Of a stretch of DNA of 8,222 bases, positions 1 through 6,869 are shown piece by piece. Each line of letters begins with the position of its first letter. Within the stretch, counting starts at the first letter, position 1. A program made the position numbers and the translations under genes. This DNA is from Deltaproteobacteria bacterium (GTDB taxonomy: Bacteria; JAUYMQ01). The stretch lies in the NCBI GenBank assembly GCA_030698575.1, contig JAUYMQ010000225.1, positions 1 through 8,222 on the forward strand, in the 5' to 3' direction. The notes under the pieces are model-generated. The model saw only the letters and a list, made by a program, of their open reading frames with translations. It had not been told where the DNA came from and did no database searches.

Positions 1-213
1 AACCGCGGCTATGGTTTCCGTGAGGGGCTCGCCTTCGCGATCGGCGCGGGGCTCGGCCTGACGCTGGCGCTCGTGCTCATGGCCTCGATCCGCGAGAGCG
101 TCGACTTCGCCGATGTCCCGGATGTCGCCAAGGGCACGGCGCTGGTGCTCCTCATCGCCGGCAGCCTCTCGCTGGCCTTCATGGGCTTCGCGGGGCTGCT
201 CTCCTCGGCGTGA
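1..213 (+). CDS. rnfA: RnfA/NqrE-type electron transport complex membrane subunit, C-terminal part
   Basis: This is the last 70 codons of a gene that begins before the window; the frame is open from base 1 to the TGA at 211-213. The peptide is hydrophobic, with two membrane segments separated by a short polar stretch (SIRESVDFADVPD). The ending LAFMGFAGLL closely matches the RnfA C-terminus, where the family reads LAFMGFSGL, and the IRE-x-x-x-x-ADVP segment is also conserved there. RnfA is an integral subunit of the Rnf complex, which couples ferredoxin:NAD+ electron transfer to ion translocation; NqrE of Na+-NQR is its paralogue. About 120 N-terminal residues lie outside the window, so RnfA and NqrE cannot be firmly separated. 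The NqrM-like gene 7 bases downstream fits either complex. Confidence 0.85.
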   Translation, partial: NRGYGFREGLAFAIGAGLGLTLALVLMASIRESVDFADVPDVAKGTALVLLIAGSLSLAFMGFAGLLSSA

Positions 214-220
214 ACCGGCC

Positions 221-541
221 ATGACCGCGATCCTGGGCATCCTCGCCCTCGCCGTGCTCTTCGCGCTGTTCGGACTCTTCATGCGCGGGCGCCAGCGGGA
301 GTGCGGAAGCGGCTCATCGTGCGCAGCCCTGGGCCCGGACGGCGTCTGCCCGGCGAACCCCGACGCGTGCCAGGCGATCGCGGTGCGCGCTGCCCAAGCA
401 AACCCACCGCTCCGCTCACGACCCGGGGTCACGGCGCTGGACGTCGGCGCCGCGCAGCTCCGGCGATCCCTTCGGACCCGGATGCGGCCGGGAGGACGTA
501 CATCCATGGAGGACAATGGACATGCCGGACCGCACGGTTGA
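221..541 (+). CDS. Small Cys-rich membrane protein, NqrM-like (DUF539)
   Basis: A 106-residue protein starts 7 bases after the rnfA-like stop. One N-terminal membrane helix (about residues 3-22) is followed by a basic stretch and four cysteines (C28, C34, C43, C50) in a segment reading [10 protein letters not shown] and PDAC. This resembles NqrM (DUF539), a short one-helix protein whose four cysteines are thought to bind iron for maturation of Na+-NQR; the family reads roughly CGGLGALGIDxVC followed by a CDxPC-like motif. Cys spacing here is not identical. The tail after about residue 60 is low-complexity, rich in Arg and Gly, and longer than the usual family length, so the useful part may be only the first 60 residues. 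The 3' end overlaps the copper ATPase start by about 20 bases. No strong ribosome site precedes ATG 221; the start rests on position and the helix. Family call is moderate. Confidence 0.5.
   Translation: MTAILGILALAVLFALFGLFMRGRQRECGSGSSCAALGPDGVCPANPDACQAIAVRAAQANPPLRSRPGVTALDVGAAQLRRSLRTRMRPGGRTSMEDNGHAGPHG
508..513 (+). promoter_or_regulatory. Ribosome binding site deciding the copA start
   Basis: GGAGGA lies 2 nt before ATG 516 and 8 nt before ATG 522, both in the copA frame. Normal spacing favours ATG 522, giving a protein that starts MPDRTVEL rather than MDMPDRT. ATG 506 is in a different frame. Confidence 0.6.
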
Positions 542-3002
542 GCTCCCGATCCGGGGCATGAGCTGCGCGTCGTGCGTGGCCAAGATCGAATCGACGCTGG
601 CGCGGCAACCCGGAGTGGTGCAGGCCACCGTCAACCTCGCTACCGAGCGGGCCAGCATCCGCGTCCAGGACGGCGCCACCCCCCGGGGGCTCGTCGAGGC
701 GATCCGCGACCTGGGCTACGAGGTCCCCGGAGAGACCATCACGATCCCGGTGCGCGGGATGTCCTGCGCCTCGTGCGTGGCGAAGATCGAGGAGGGGCTG
801 GCGAGCCTCCCGGGCGTCCTGTCCGCCGCGGTCAACTTCGCGGCGGAGCGGGCCACCGTGGAGTACGTCCCGACCCAGGTGGCGGTCGAGGACTTGCGTG
901 CCGCGATCCGGGATCTCGGCTACGAGGTCGGAGAGGTCGCCGGGGCGGCGACGAGCGCGGAGGACCTGAGCGAGCGGGAGGCGCGGAGTCACCAGGCGCT
1001 GCTCTGGAGGCTCCGCCGGAAGATCGCCGCCGGCGCCGTGCTGAGCGTCCCGGTGTTCCTGGGAAGCTATCCGTCGCTCTTCCCCTGGGTGCCGGACATC
1101 CTCCAGAACTTCGTCGTCCTCTGGATCTTGACCACGCCGATCCAGTTCTGGGCAGGGTGGCAGTTCTACCGCGGGGCCTGGGCCGCCCTGCGGCATCGGA
1201 CCAGCGACATGAACACCCTCATCGCGGTGGGGACCTCGGCCGCCTACCTCTACAGCGTGGGGCTGATCCTCTTCCCCGGGTTCTTCCGAGCCCAGGGCGT
1301 CGCGCGCGAGGTGTATTTCGACACCTCCACCATCATCATCACGCTGATCCTTCTCGGGCGGTACCTCGAGGCGGTGGCGCGGGGGCGGACCTCCGAGGCG
1401 ATCAAGAAGCTGATCGGCCTGCAGCCCAGGACCGCCCGGGTCATCCGGCACGGCAGCGAGACCGACATCCCGGTCGCGGAGGTCGTGTCGGGCGACCTGG
1501 TCGTGGTCCGGCCCGGCGAGAAGGTGCCGGTGGACGGCGTGGTCCGCAGCGGGGCGTCGAGCCTCGACGAATCGATGGTCACCGGCGAGAGCATGCCAGT
1601 GGACAAGAAGGCCGGCGACGAGGTCATCGGCGCCACCCTCAACACGACGGGCTCGTTCACCTTCGAGGCCACCAAGGTCGGCAAGGACACGGTGCTGGCC
1701 CAGATCATCAAGCTGGTCGAGGCCGCGCAGGGCTCGAAGGCGCCCATCCAGCGGCTCGTGGACACGGTGACCGGCTACTTCGTCCCGGCGGTGATCGGCA
1801 TCGCGGTCGTGACCGGGCTTGCCTGGTACGCGCTCGGGCCGGCGCCGGCGCTGACGTACGCGCTGCTCAACTTCGTCGCCGTGCTCATCATCGCCTGCCC
1901 CTGCGCCCTGGGGCTCGCCACGCCCACCTCGATCATGGTGGGCACCGGCAAGGGGGCTGAGCACGGCATCCTGATCCGGAGCGGTCAGGCCCTGGAGACC
2001 GCCCACAGGCTGCGGACGCTGGTCTTCGACAAGACCGGCACCTTGACGGCCGGAAAGCCGGCGCTGACCGATGTCGTGCCGAGCAGGGCATTCATCGCCG
2101 ACGATTTCCTGCGCCTGGCCGCGAGCGCAGAGCGCGGCTCCGAGCATCCCCTCGGCGGGGCCATCGTCGACGGCGCGCGCCAGCGAGGGCTCGCCCTCAC
2201 CGATGCCGAGGACTTCCACGCGGTGCCCGGCCACGGCATCGTCGCCCGTGTGGATGGCCGCTCGGTCCTGGTCGGCAATCTGCGCCTCATGGAGGACCGC
2301 GGCGTCGATGGCGGACTCCTTACGGATGAGGCCGCGCGCCTGTCCAGCGCGGGGAAGACGCCCATGTACGTGGCGGTGGACGGACGGGCGGCCGGGCTCG
2401 TGGCGGTGGCCGACACCCTCAAGCCCAATTCGGCCGCGGCGGTCGCCGCCCTGCATCGGCTCGGCCTGGAGGTCATCATGATCACCGGGGACAACCTCCG
2501 CACTGCCGAGGCCATCGCGCGCGAGGTCGGAATCGACCGGGTGCTGGCCGAGGTCCTCCCGGGGGACAAGGCCAAGGAGGTCAAGCGGCTCCAGGACGAG
2601 GGCAAGCTCGTGGGAATGGTCGGCGACGGGATCAACGACGCGCCCGCCCTGGCGCAGGCCGACATCGGCCTCGCCCTCGGGACGGGCACCGACGTGGCCA
2701 TGGAAGCGGCGGACATCACGCTCATGTCCGGAGACCTCCGCGGCGTCGTGACAGCCATCGCGCTGTCCAAGGCCACGATGCGGAACATCAAGCAGAACCT
2801 CTTCTGGGCGTACGCGTACAACACCGCCCTGATCCCGGTGGCCGCCGGCGTGCTGTTCCCGTTCTTCGGCTGGCTGCTCAACCCGATCCTCGCGGCCGCG
2901 GCCATGGCCACCAGCTCGGTCTCCGTCGTCTCGAACGCCCTGCGCCTGCGGCGCTTCCGGCCGCCCGTCCTGCTGGACCACGAAGGGAGGCGGAACCGAT
3001 GA
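522..3002 (+). CDS. copA: Cu+-exporting P1B-1 ATPase CopA with two HMA domains
   Basis: An 826-residue heavy-metal P-type ATPase of usual family length. Two N-terminal HMA metal-binding domains each carry GMSCASC (C15/C18 and C82/C85). The ATPase core shows TGES (354-357, actuator), the membrane CPC metal site (459-461), the phosphorylation motif DKTGTLT (D503), the SEHPLGG nucleotide-binding motif (H542-P543) and GDGINDAP (701-708). In the last membrane helices, Y766-N767 and MxxSS (795-799) are the P1B-1 signatures for monovalent copper, so Cu+ (or Ag+) export from the cytoplasm is well supported. The start is set at 522 because of the ribosome site at 508-513; 516 is the alternative, adding two residues. 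The stop overlaps the next start as ATGA (2999-3002), implying translational coupling with the small membrane proteins behind it. No CueR- or CsoR-type operator was recognised upstream. Confidence 0.98.
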   Translation: MPDRTVELPIRGMSCASCVAKIESTLARQPGVVQATVNLATERASIRVQDGATPRGLVEAIRDLGYEVPGETITIPVRGMSCASCVAKIEEGLASLPGVLSAAVNFAAERATVEYVPTQVAVEDLRAAIRDLGYEVGEVAGAATSAEDLSEREARSHQALLWRLRRKIAAGAVLSVPVFLGSYPSLFPWVPDILQNFVVLWILTTPIQFWAGWQFYRGAWAALRHRTSDMNTLIAVGTSAAYLYSVGLILFPGFFRAQGVAREVYFDTSTIIITLILLGRYLEAVARGRTSEAIKKLIGLQPRTARVIRHGSETDIPVAEVVSGDLVVVRPGEKVPVDGVVRSGASSLDESMVTGESMPVDKKAGDEVIGATLNTTGSFTFEATKVGKDTVLAQIIKLVEAAQGSKAPIQRLVDTVTGYFVPAVIGIAVVTGLAWYALGPAPALTYALLNFVAVLIIACPCALGLATPTSIMVGTGKGAEHGILIRSGQALETAHRLRTLVFDKTGTLTAGKPALTDVVPSRAFIADDFLRLAASAERGSEHPLGGAIVDGARQRGLALTDAEDFHAVPGHGIVARVDGRSVLVGNLRLMEDRGVDGGLLTDEAARLSSAGKTPMYVAVDGRAAGLVAVADTLKPNSAAAVAALHRLGLEVIMITGDNLRTAEAIAREVGIDRVLAEVLPGDKAKEVKRLQDEGKLVGMVGDGINDAPALAQADIGLALGTGTDVAMEAADITLMSGDLRGVVTAIALSKATMRNIKQNLFWAYAYNTALIPVAAGVLFPFFGWLLNPILAAAAMATSSVSVVSNALRLRRFRPPVLLDHEGRRNR

Positions 3003-3289
3003 AACCCCTGAACCTCACCGTGATCGGCCTGACGCTCGGGCTCCTCAGCGCCATCACCTTCACCCTCTGTATCCTCTGGGATCTGGCCCTGCCCGCGTAT
3101 TCCATGATGCGCGTCTGGGAACTGGTGCTTCCGGGCTTTCGCGGGATCACCCCCGCGAGCTTCGTCCTCGGGCTCGCCGAAAGCTTCCTCTACGGCGTCT
3201 ACGCGGCGCTGGTGTTCGTGCCGCTCTACAACTGGCTGTCGCGGCGAATTGGCGCACAGCCCGCGACAGGAGGGATGAGACATGACTGA
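2999..3289 (+). CDS. DUF5676-like small membrane protein
   Basis: A 96-residue protein with two membrane helices (about residues 7-29 and 56-78) joined by a loop containing [13 protein letters not shown], and a short basic and polar C-terminus ([10 protein letters not shown]). A G-x-x-x-G-L-x-x-A first helix, an LPG-like loop and a final helix ending in LYN are typical of DUF5676 membrane proteins, which are often found beside copper ATPases and YHS proteins. No biochemical role is established for the family as far as I know. It begins inside the copA stop (ATGA overlap) and its own end overlaps the next gene by 8 bases, so it is part of one translation-coupled copper operon. The coding call is firm; the family call is moderate. 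Confidence 0.78.
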   Translation: MKPLNLTVIGLTLGLLSAITFTLCILWDLALPAYSMMRVWELVLPGFRGITPASFVLGLAESFLYGVYAALVFVPLYNWLSRRIGAQPATGGMRHD

Positions 3290-3524
3290 ATGGATCACGG
3301 CGAACTGGATCTGGATCGTGCTCGCGCTCGGCGCGGGGTGGTTTCTCCTGCGCCGCGGCGGCGCGGGCTGCGGGATGGGCGGCCACGGACGTCATGACCA
3401 GTCGGCGCCCGTGGCGAAGGGTCTCGACACGGATAGGTCACCTTCGACCGTCACCCATGACGAGCAGCTGACGAAGGGCGCGAGCTCCGCAGGCACGCCC
3501 CGCCGGCGTGGGGGGTGCTGCTGA
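3282..3524 (+). CDS. One-helix protein with Cys/Met/His-rich tail
   Basis: An 80-residue protein that I cannot assign to a family. An N-terminal membrane helix (about residues 8-23, WIWIVLALGAGW) is followed by a GC-GMGG-HGRH patch with C30, M32, H35 and H38, then a polar linker, and the chain ends in a Cys-Cys pair (C79, C80). Soft-metal ligands on both sides of the linker, together with position between copA and a YHS gene, suggest copper binding at the membrane surface (inference). AGGAGG at 3268-3273 precedes ATG 3282 at a normal distance, and the gene overlaps the previous one by 8 bases. The second half has composition close to random GC-rich DNA, so the end is less certain than the start. 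Confidence 0.65.
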   Translation: MTEWITANWIWIVLALGAGWFLLRRGGAGCGMGGHGRHDQSAPVAKGLDTDRSPSTVTHDEQLTKGASSAGTPRRRGGCC

Positions 3525-3541
3525 GCGGGAGCCCCGGCCGC

Positions 3542-3567
3542 GGCGCCCCGGAATGAGCCGGGCCGCC
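3542..3567 (+). other. Hairpin between the Cys-rich protein gene and the YHS gene
   Basis: A 10-base arm pairs with its partner over nine positions, with one C-C mismatch and an AATGAG loop. There is no T-run after it, so it is not a canonical terminator. It could moderate read-through or protect transcript ends in the copper operon; this is inference. It sits 40 nt upstream of the YHS start. Confidence 0.35.
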
Positions 3568-3606
3568 CGAGGTGGATGGAACCATCACACCGAGAGGAGG
3601 TCAATC

Positions 3607-3774
3607 ATGACAAAGGATCCTGTGTGCGGGATGGAGGTCGACGAGAAGAAGGCTGCGGCGACGGCGACCCATGAGGGGAAGACCTATCACTTCTGCGCCG
3701 CTGGCTGCAAGAACAGCTTCGAGAAGAACCCGCAGAAGTATCTCGGCAGCCAGGGCGGTCACTCCGCCCACTGA
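3607..3774 (+). CDS. YHS domain metal-binding protein
   Basis: A 55-residue protein that is almost entirely one YHS domain: DPVCGM (residues 4-9) followed by TYHFCAAGCKNSFEKNP-x-x-Y. C7, C30 and C34 are the cysteines normally associated with metal binding in this family. Such small soluble YHS proteins accompany copper ATPases and are thought to bind or sense heavy metal in the cytoplasm. The C-terminus ends GGHSAH, adding two histidines. ATG 3607 is chosen because AGGAGGT at 3595-3601 sits 5 nt before it; upstream in-frame starts would add Arg-rich sequence unrelated to the family. It is the last gene of the copA group. Confidence 0.95.
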   Translation: MTKDPVCGMEVDEKKAAATATHEGKTYHFCAAGCKNSFEKNPQKYLGSQGGHSAH

Positions 3775-3813
3775 ACATCCGGGGAAGGGGTTCGGGGGCC
3801 CTCGCCGACGATC

Positions 3814-3828
3814 GGGGGACTGGCCCCC
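3814..3828 (+). terminator. Weak hairpin after the YHS gene, possible terminator
   Basis: GGGGG-ACTGG-CCCCC forms a 5-bp G/C stem 40 nt after the YHS stop, followed only by TT. It may end the copper operon, but the short stem and missing T-run make this weak. Confidence 0.25.
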
Positions 3829-3833
3829 TTGGG

Positions 3834-3848
3834 CTGACAGAATGTCGG
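3834..3848 (+). promoter_or_regulatory. Upstream palindrome 1, possible activator site
   Basis: CTGAC-AGAAT-GTCGG is an imperfect palindrome of the same design as the one at 3874-3888, with its centre 40 bp upstream of that one. Two such sites about 107 and 147 bp before the predicted start of transcription would be a usual arrangement for a sigma-54 activator. The activator is unknown. Confidence 0.35.
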
Positions 3849-3873
3849 ACGTCCCGGCCGCACGCGTCCCCGG

Positions 3874-3888
3874 CTGACGTTCCGTCAG
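3874..3888 (+). promoter_or_regulatory. Upstream palindrome 2, possible activator site
   Basis: CTGAC-GTTCC-GTCAG is a perfect 5-bp inverted repeat with a 5-bp centre. It lies about 75 bp upstream of the -24 element at 3961-3978 and shares its half-site and spacer length with the copy at 3834-3848. The lack of a T-run argues against a terminator. Confidence 0.4.
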
Positions 3889-3960
3889 AGACGTCGTGCG
3901 AGGCCTCCCGAGCCCCTCCCCGCAAGCGCGCAGATCTTTGGCTCTTTCCTATTCCGGACT

Positions 3961-3978
3961 TTGGCATTCCCGTTGCTT
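3961..3978 (+). promoter_or_regulatory. Sigma-54 (RpoN) type -24/-12 promoter
   Basis: TTGGCATTCCCGTTGCTT has the invariant GG (3963-3964) and GC (3975-3976) separated by exactly 10 nt, and matches the consensus TGGCA-N6-TTGCT except for the two bases after TGGCA. It lies in a locally AT-richer patch in the non-coding region before the cupredoxin gene. Predicted start of transcription is near 3988, giving a leader of about 67 nt. It would drive the cupredoxin-ccdA-lipoprotein group. It rests on sequence match alone. Confidence 0.55.
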
Positions 3979-4054
3979 CTGCATGTTCTTGCCGGAGACG
4001 GGCTGGCCGAGCAGGCGTCTTCGTCCTGCCATGAACACGAGACGGAGGTGACCG

Positions 4055-4498
4055 ATGGGACATGGGCAGAGGCGGAACAAGCGGGCGAAGCGATGGAAGC
4101 GCAACGCGTACATTCTTATCGTCGGGACGGCGGTCGTCACCGTGGCCTGGCTGGTGGCGCCGGCGGCGCGTGATACAGGCCCGGTGCCGCCCGGCGGGCA
4201 AGTCGTCGACATCGACGGCACGATGGGCGGGTTCTCCATGCAGGAGATCCGCGCCAAGGCCGGGCGGCCGCTGACCGTGCGCCTCACCAGCGTGGACACC
4301 CAGTTCCACACGGACGGCGGCGGCAAGCACCAGTTCGCCATCGACGGGCTGGGCGTCAACATCATCGCTCCCCCGAAGGGCACGCGATGGGCGACGTTCA
4401 CGCCGGCGACGCCGGGAGTCTACGAGTACTACTGCGACGTGTGCTGCGGCGGCCGCGCGAACCCGACGATGCAGGGGCGACTCATCGTGGAGGCGTAG
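4055..4498 (+). CDS. Membrane-anchored cupredoxin with altered CuA-like site
   Basis: A 147-residue protein: a strongly basic N-terminus (residues 6-17), one membrane helix (about 18-36), then an extracytoplasmic cupredoxin domain. The domain follows the subunit II layout of cytochrome oxidase: KHQFAIDGLGVNI (H92 in the place of the first CuA His), TFTPATPGVYEYYC, then C127-DVC-C131 and M139. Subunit II normally reads C-x3-C-x3-H-x2-M. Here C-x3-C is kept and a Met lies near the usual place, but the second His is missing (Ala135/Asn136), and an extra C130 gives a CxxCC pattern. A copper site of a different type is likely. GGAGGTG at 4044-4050 supports ATG 4055. The next gene starts 3 nt after its stop, so it is first in an operon with a CcdA-like protein. 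Confidence 0.9.
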   Translation: MGHGQRRNKRAKRWKRNAYILIVGTAVVTVAWLVAPAARDTGPVPPGGQVVDIDGTMGGFSMQEIRAKAGRPLTVRLTSVDTQFHTDGGGKHQFAIDGLGVNIIAPPKGTRWATFTPATPGVYEYYCDVCCGGRANPTMQGRLIVEA

Positions 4499-4501
4499 CA
4501 C

Positions 4502-5311
4502 ATGCGCGCCGCCCGCGTCCTGACCTTCTCCGTCCTGGCGGTCGCCGCGCTCGGCGTGGCCGCGTGGCTCGGCCTCGGGCGGCCGCCGACACCGGCGTTC
4601 ACGGGGCTGCCGCCTGTGGTCACGCTTGGCACCGTCGTCGTCGCCGGCTTCGCCGACGGCTTCAACCCGTGCGCCTTCACGGTCCTGCTCCTGTTCGTCG
4701 CCTCTCTGCTGGCAGCCGCGCAGCTCCGCACGGGGGAGGGCGCCGTGGCGGTGCGGGGACGCGTGCTCGGGCTCGGGTCGATCTACGTCGCGGCGGTCTT
4801 CCTCACCTATCTGGCGCTCGGCCTCGGCCTCCTGGCCACCAGCGCCATGTTCACCCAGGCCCATGTCCCGGCCCGCATGGCGGCCGTGCTGTCCATCGCC
4901 CTCGGGCTCTGGATGTTGAAGGACTACTTCATCCCGGACCTCGGGGTCCGCCTTCAGGCGCCCGCCGCGGTCGGCGAGTGGGCACGGGCGTCGGCCCGTC
5001 GCATGACGGTGCCCGGTCTCGTCGCCGGCGGTATCCTCATCGGGCTCTGCACCGTTCCGTGCAGTGGCGCCGTCTACCTCGCGGTGCTCTCGCTGCTGGC
5101 CGCTCAGGCGGACCGCCTGGCCGGCTTCGGCTATCTCCTCCTCTACAACCTGATGTTCATCCTGCCACTGGCCGCGCTCCTCGTCGCCGCCTCCTCCCGC
5201 CCCGTGCTGGCCCGCCTCGCCCGGTGGAACCTCGCGCACCGGGAGCGGATACGCCTCGGGCTCGGGACGGGCGTCGTGCTGCTGGGCTTCGCCATCCTGG
5301 TCACGGTGTGA
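4502..5311 (+). CDS. CcdA/DsbD-family transmembrane thiol-electron transporter
   Basis: A 269-residue polytopic membrane protein with about six or seven helices. Two conserved motifs mark the CcdA/DsbD core: DGFNPCAF in an early helix (C57) and GLCTVPCSGA (C183, C187) in the middle. In this family a pair of membrane cysteines accepts electrons from cytoplasmic thioredoxin and passes them to extracytoplasmic thiol proteins used in cytochrome c maturation, CuA assembly or disulfide repair. C57 and C187, each next to Pro, are the likely pair; C183 is extra. Length is close to that of stand-alone CcdA proteins, with an added N-terminal helix. GGAGG at 4489-4493 supports ATG 4502. It sits between a cupredoxin and a lipoprotein gene, and its stop shares a GTGA overlap with the latter. 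A partner could be the Sec-thioredoxin at 7757. Confidence 0.92.
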   Translation: MRAARVLTFSVLAVAALGVAAWLGLGRPPTPAFTGLPPVVTLGTVVVAGFADGFNPCAFTVLLLFVASLLAAAQLRTGEGAVAVRGRVLGLGSIYVAAVFLTYLALGLGLLATSAMFTQAHVPARMAAVLSIALGLWMLKDYFIPDLGVRLQAPAAVGEWARASARRMTVPGLVAGGILIGLCTVPCSGAVYLAVLSLLAAQADRLAGFGYLLLYNLMFILPLAALLVAASSRPVLARLARWNLAHRERIRLGLGTGVVLLGFAILVTV

Positions 5312-5814
5312 GCCGTGCGCCCGGCCTCGCCCGCCGCGCGGCCGCGCCTGTCGTGCTGGCGCTGCTCTTCCTCGCGACGGGCTGCGGCCGCCCGCCCGAC
5401 GTCCCGCCCTCGCTGGCCGGCCTGCCCCTCACCCATACCACGCAGGGCGCGGAGGCGCTCGCGGAGATCGGGCGCCTGCACGGCAAGCGGATGCTGCTGC
5501 GGGACGCCTGGGTGGCGCATTACGAGCGCAACGCCGCCGTCGCCATGCTGTATGTGTCGCGCTCGCACCTCGGCCCCGTGGCGCGGTGGCAGTTCTCGCG
5601 CATGGTCGACGGGATCGGGCGCGGCGCGGCGAATACCGAGGGGCGCTTCACCCACCTGAAGGCACGCAACGAGGCCGGCATCCCACTCTATTCGGCGCTC
5701 GGGCTCGGCCAGGTCCACTACTTTTACCGCAGCGGGCCGGCCATCGTCTGGCTTGCGGCCGACGCCGAGGTCGCTCGCGAGGCGCTTGCCGAGACGGTCC
5801 GTCTCATCCGTTGA
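5308..5814 (+). CDS. Lipoprotein of unknown function
   Basis: A 168-residue protein starting at GTG 5308, which forms a GTGA overlap with the preceding stop. The N-terminus is basic, then hydrophobic (PVVLALLFLATGC), with a lipobox-like LATG before C26, so an exported lipid-anchored protein is likely. The mature part is alpha/beta-like with no family that I recognise: GAEALAEIGRLHGK near residues 47-60, WVAHYERNAAVAMLYVSRS near 68-86, and HYFYRSGPAIVWLAAD near 137-152. No cysteine other than the lipid-modified one is present. The frame stays open upstream to about 4387, but that part overlaps ccdA and is not coding. Operon context links it to copper or thiol chemistry outside the membrane; the role itself is unknown. 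Confidence 0.8.
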   Translation: MSRAPGLARRAAAPVVLALLFLATGCGRPPDVPPSLAGLPLTHTTQGAEALAEIGRLHGKRMLLRDAWVAHYERNAAVAMLYVSRSHLGPVARWQFSRMVDGIGRGAANTEGRFTHLKARNEAGIPLYSALGLGQVHYFYRSGPAIVWLAADAEVAREALAETVRLIR

Positions 5815-5829
5815 GGCAGCGGAGCCTTC

Positions 5830-6111
5830 ATGACGGTGACGATGCAGTATCGGTGGATCCTCATCCCGGCGGGCGCTCCCGGGTTGGGCGCAGCCGTTGC
5901 GGTCTACGTCCACGAGCGGAGGCGCTGCGCCCGGCTGGCGTGCCGCATGGCCGGCCGCCGGCTCACGCTGGCCCTCCTGATCCTCGCCCCGATCCTGCTC
6001 GCCACATCCACCGCGCTGGACCGCCTCCCCGAGTTGACGTCGGGTCTGATCGCCCGGGCCAGCGGGGATCGCCCGTCAGGGCGGGCGTCCGCGACGCGCT
6101 CCCGTGCTTGA
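5830..6111 (+). CDS. Small two-helix membrane protein, hypothetical
   Basis: A 93-residue open frame starts 15 nt after the lipoprotein stop, with GGAG at 5821-5824 spaced 5 nt from ATG 5830. Two hydrophobic segments (about residues 8-26 and 45-62) flank an Arg-rich loop with two cysteines (RRRCARLACR). The last 20 residues are low-complexity. I do not recognise a family. Its own ribosome site and membrane pattern favour a real gene, but GC-rich DNA yields such frames by chance and it could be spurious. Confidence 0.5.
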   Translation: MTVTMQYRWILIPAGAPGLGAAVAVYVHERRRCARLACRMAGRRLTLALLILAPILLATSTALDRLPELTSGLIARASGDRPSGRASATRSRA

Positions 6112-6135
6112 CCACGTGAGGGAACGTGTTAGCAT
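6108..6135 (+). promoter_or_regulatory. Sigma-70-type promoter with extended -10
   Basis: TTGACC (6108-6113) is followed after 16 nt by TAGCAT (6130-6135), preceded by TG one base away (6127-6128), the extended -10 pattern. Predicted start of transcription is near 6142. The element overlaps the preceding stop codon and stands before the secreted-protein gene at 6179. Confidence 0.5.
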
Positions 6136-6178
6136 CATCGATGGGTCCAGCAGAGTGACGGTGAGCCTCCGAATCAAG

Positions 6179-6484
6179 ATGACGACCAGGGAATTTTCCG
6201 CGCTGACCGCTGTGACGGCGCTCCTCGTGTTGCTCTTCTGCCTCTCCAGCTCCGCTTCGGCTCCCGCCGCCGAGACTGGATGCGCGGAGTCCGACTCCTC
6301 AGTCAGGGTCTGTGGGCAGTCGCGTCTCGCGGATCCCGTCCCAGCCATCGTCCCCCAGGTTTTCCCGATGCAGTGGGACCGGGCGGTGACCGCCTCGCTT
6401 CCGGTGCTGTCGGCTCCCTCGTTGGTTTCGCAGATCCACGCGAGCCCCTCGTCTCCGCGCGCTCCACCCGCTTCGCTCGCCTAG
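6179..6484 (+). CDS. Small secreted protein, hypothetical
   Basis: ATG 6179 gives a 101-residue protein with a clear signal peptide (hydrophobic core about residues 8-22, then SSSASAPAAE). The mature part has two cysteines (GCAESDSSVRVCGQ) and then a Pro/Ser/Ala-rich region with no recognised domain. In-frame alternatives are GTG 6161 and ATG 6104; the latter lies upstream of the predicted transcription start, and the signal peptide favours 6179. No strong ribosome site is seen. The promoter at 6108-6135 and the signal peptide are the main support. Function unknown. Confidence 0.5.
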   Translation: MTTREFSALTAVTALLVLLFCLSSSASAPAAETGCAESDSSVRVCGQSRLADPVPAIVPQVFPMQWDRAVTASLPVLSAPSLVSQIHASPSSPRAPPASLA

Positions 6485-6869
6485 CTCCGCTTCAACCGTA
6501 GCCGGCTGCTCCGCCCGATTCGATAAGGTCGGCGTCCGCTCCGGGGTCCCTCCGGCCTCGCGTTGCGCACCCGCCCCTATCCGGCGAACGGCCGGCCTCC
6601 CCCGAGTCCGCGCAGGCGCGTCCGCCGCGCTGACCGCCAGCCGGCGTGCCAAGGGCGGGGGATGGCCGTCGAGGCCATGCGGGCGCCGAAGGCGCAGAGG
6701 TCACCGTTTGCGTGGAGCCAGGCTCACCGGAGAGCACGAGGGCGAGACGGATGGAACAGAGGATCGGCACGACCGGCCGGGTGCGGGTCCGCACGATCAA
6801 CCGCTGCTCTGGCGAGCCGGCCAGCCATCTGGCCGCACAGCTAGAGCAGAGCACAGAAGCGGGGGCGAG
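6485..6869. other. Non-coding or decayed stretch with hairpins before the propeller gene
   Basis: 385 bases without a convincing gene. Several perfect inverted repeats are visible: CCGGC-GAACG-GCCGG (6581-6595), GTGCG-GGTC-CGCAC (6781-6794) and CGGCCAG-CCAT-CTGGCCG (6818-6835). The last two lie in the probable leader of the next gene and could be regulatory. A frame from 6751 (or GTG 6712) to 6873 has GC-rich third positions and ends in an ATGA overlap with the next start, but is very short. I found no convincing sigma-70 or sigma-54 promoter here. Confidence 0.5.

Noticed and set aside
429-2981. 850-codon open frame on the - strand opposite copA
   Set aside because: It is a shadow of a strongly supported ATPase gene. 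Its translation is Arg/Asp/Gly/Glu/His-rich with no domain, as expected from the antisense of GC-rich codons.
3522-3567. TGA after the terminal Cys-Cys as a third selenocysteine codon, with the hairpin at 3542-3567 as SECIS
   Set aside because: The frame beyond the TGA is low-complexity and soon runs into the YHS gene in another frame. The loop AATGAG lacks a G in its first two positions, and no domain continues.
3605-5239. 544-codon open frame on the - strand
   Set aside because: It is opposite the YHS, cupredoxin and ccdA genes, has low-complexity charged sequence and no recognisable domain.
4387-5307. Upstream extension of the lipoprotein frame to give 475 residues
   Set aside because: That part overlaps ccdA in another frame and reads as Arg/Pro/Gly-rich noise. 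The GTG at 5308 followed by a signal peptide and lipobox is the natural start.
5812-5832. TGA between the lipoprotein and the same-frame small membrane protein as a Sec codon joining them
   Set aside because: The lipoprotein ends naturally, the second frame has its own ribosome site and start, and no good hairpin follows at the SECIS distance.
6698-6714. A second sigma-54-like element in the non-coding stretch
   Set aside because: The GG and GC pairs are separated by 9 rather than 10 nt, and the surrounding bases do not match the consensus.
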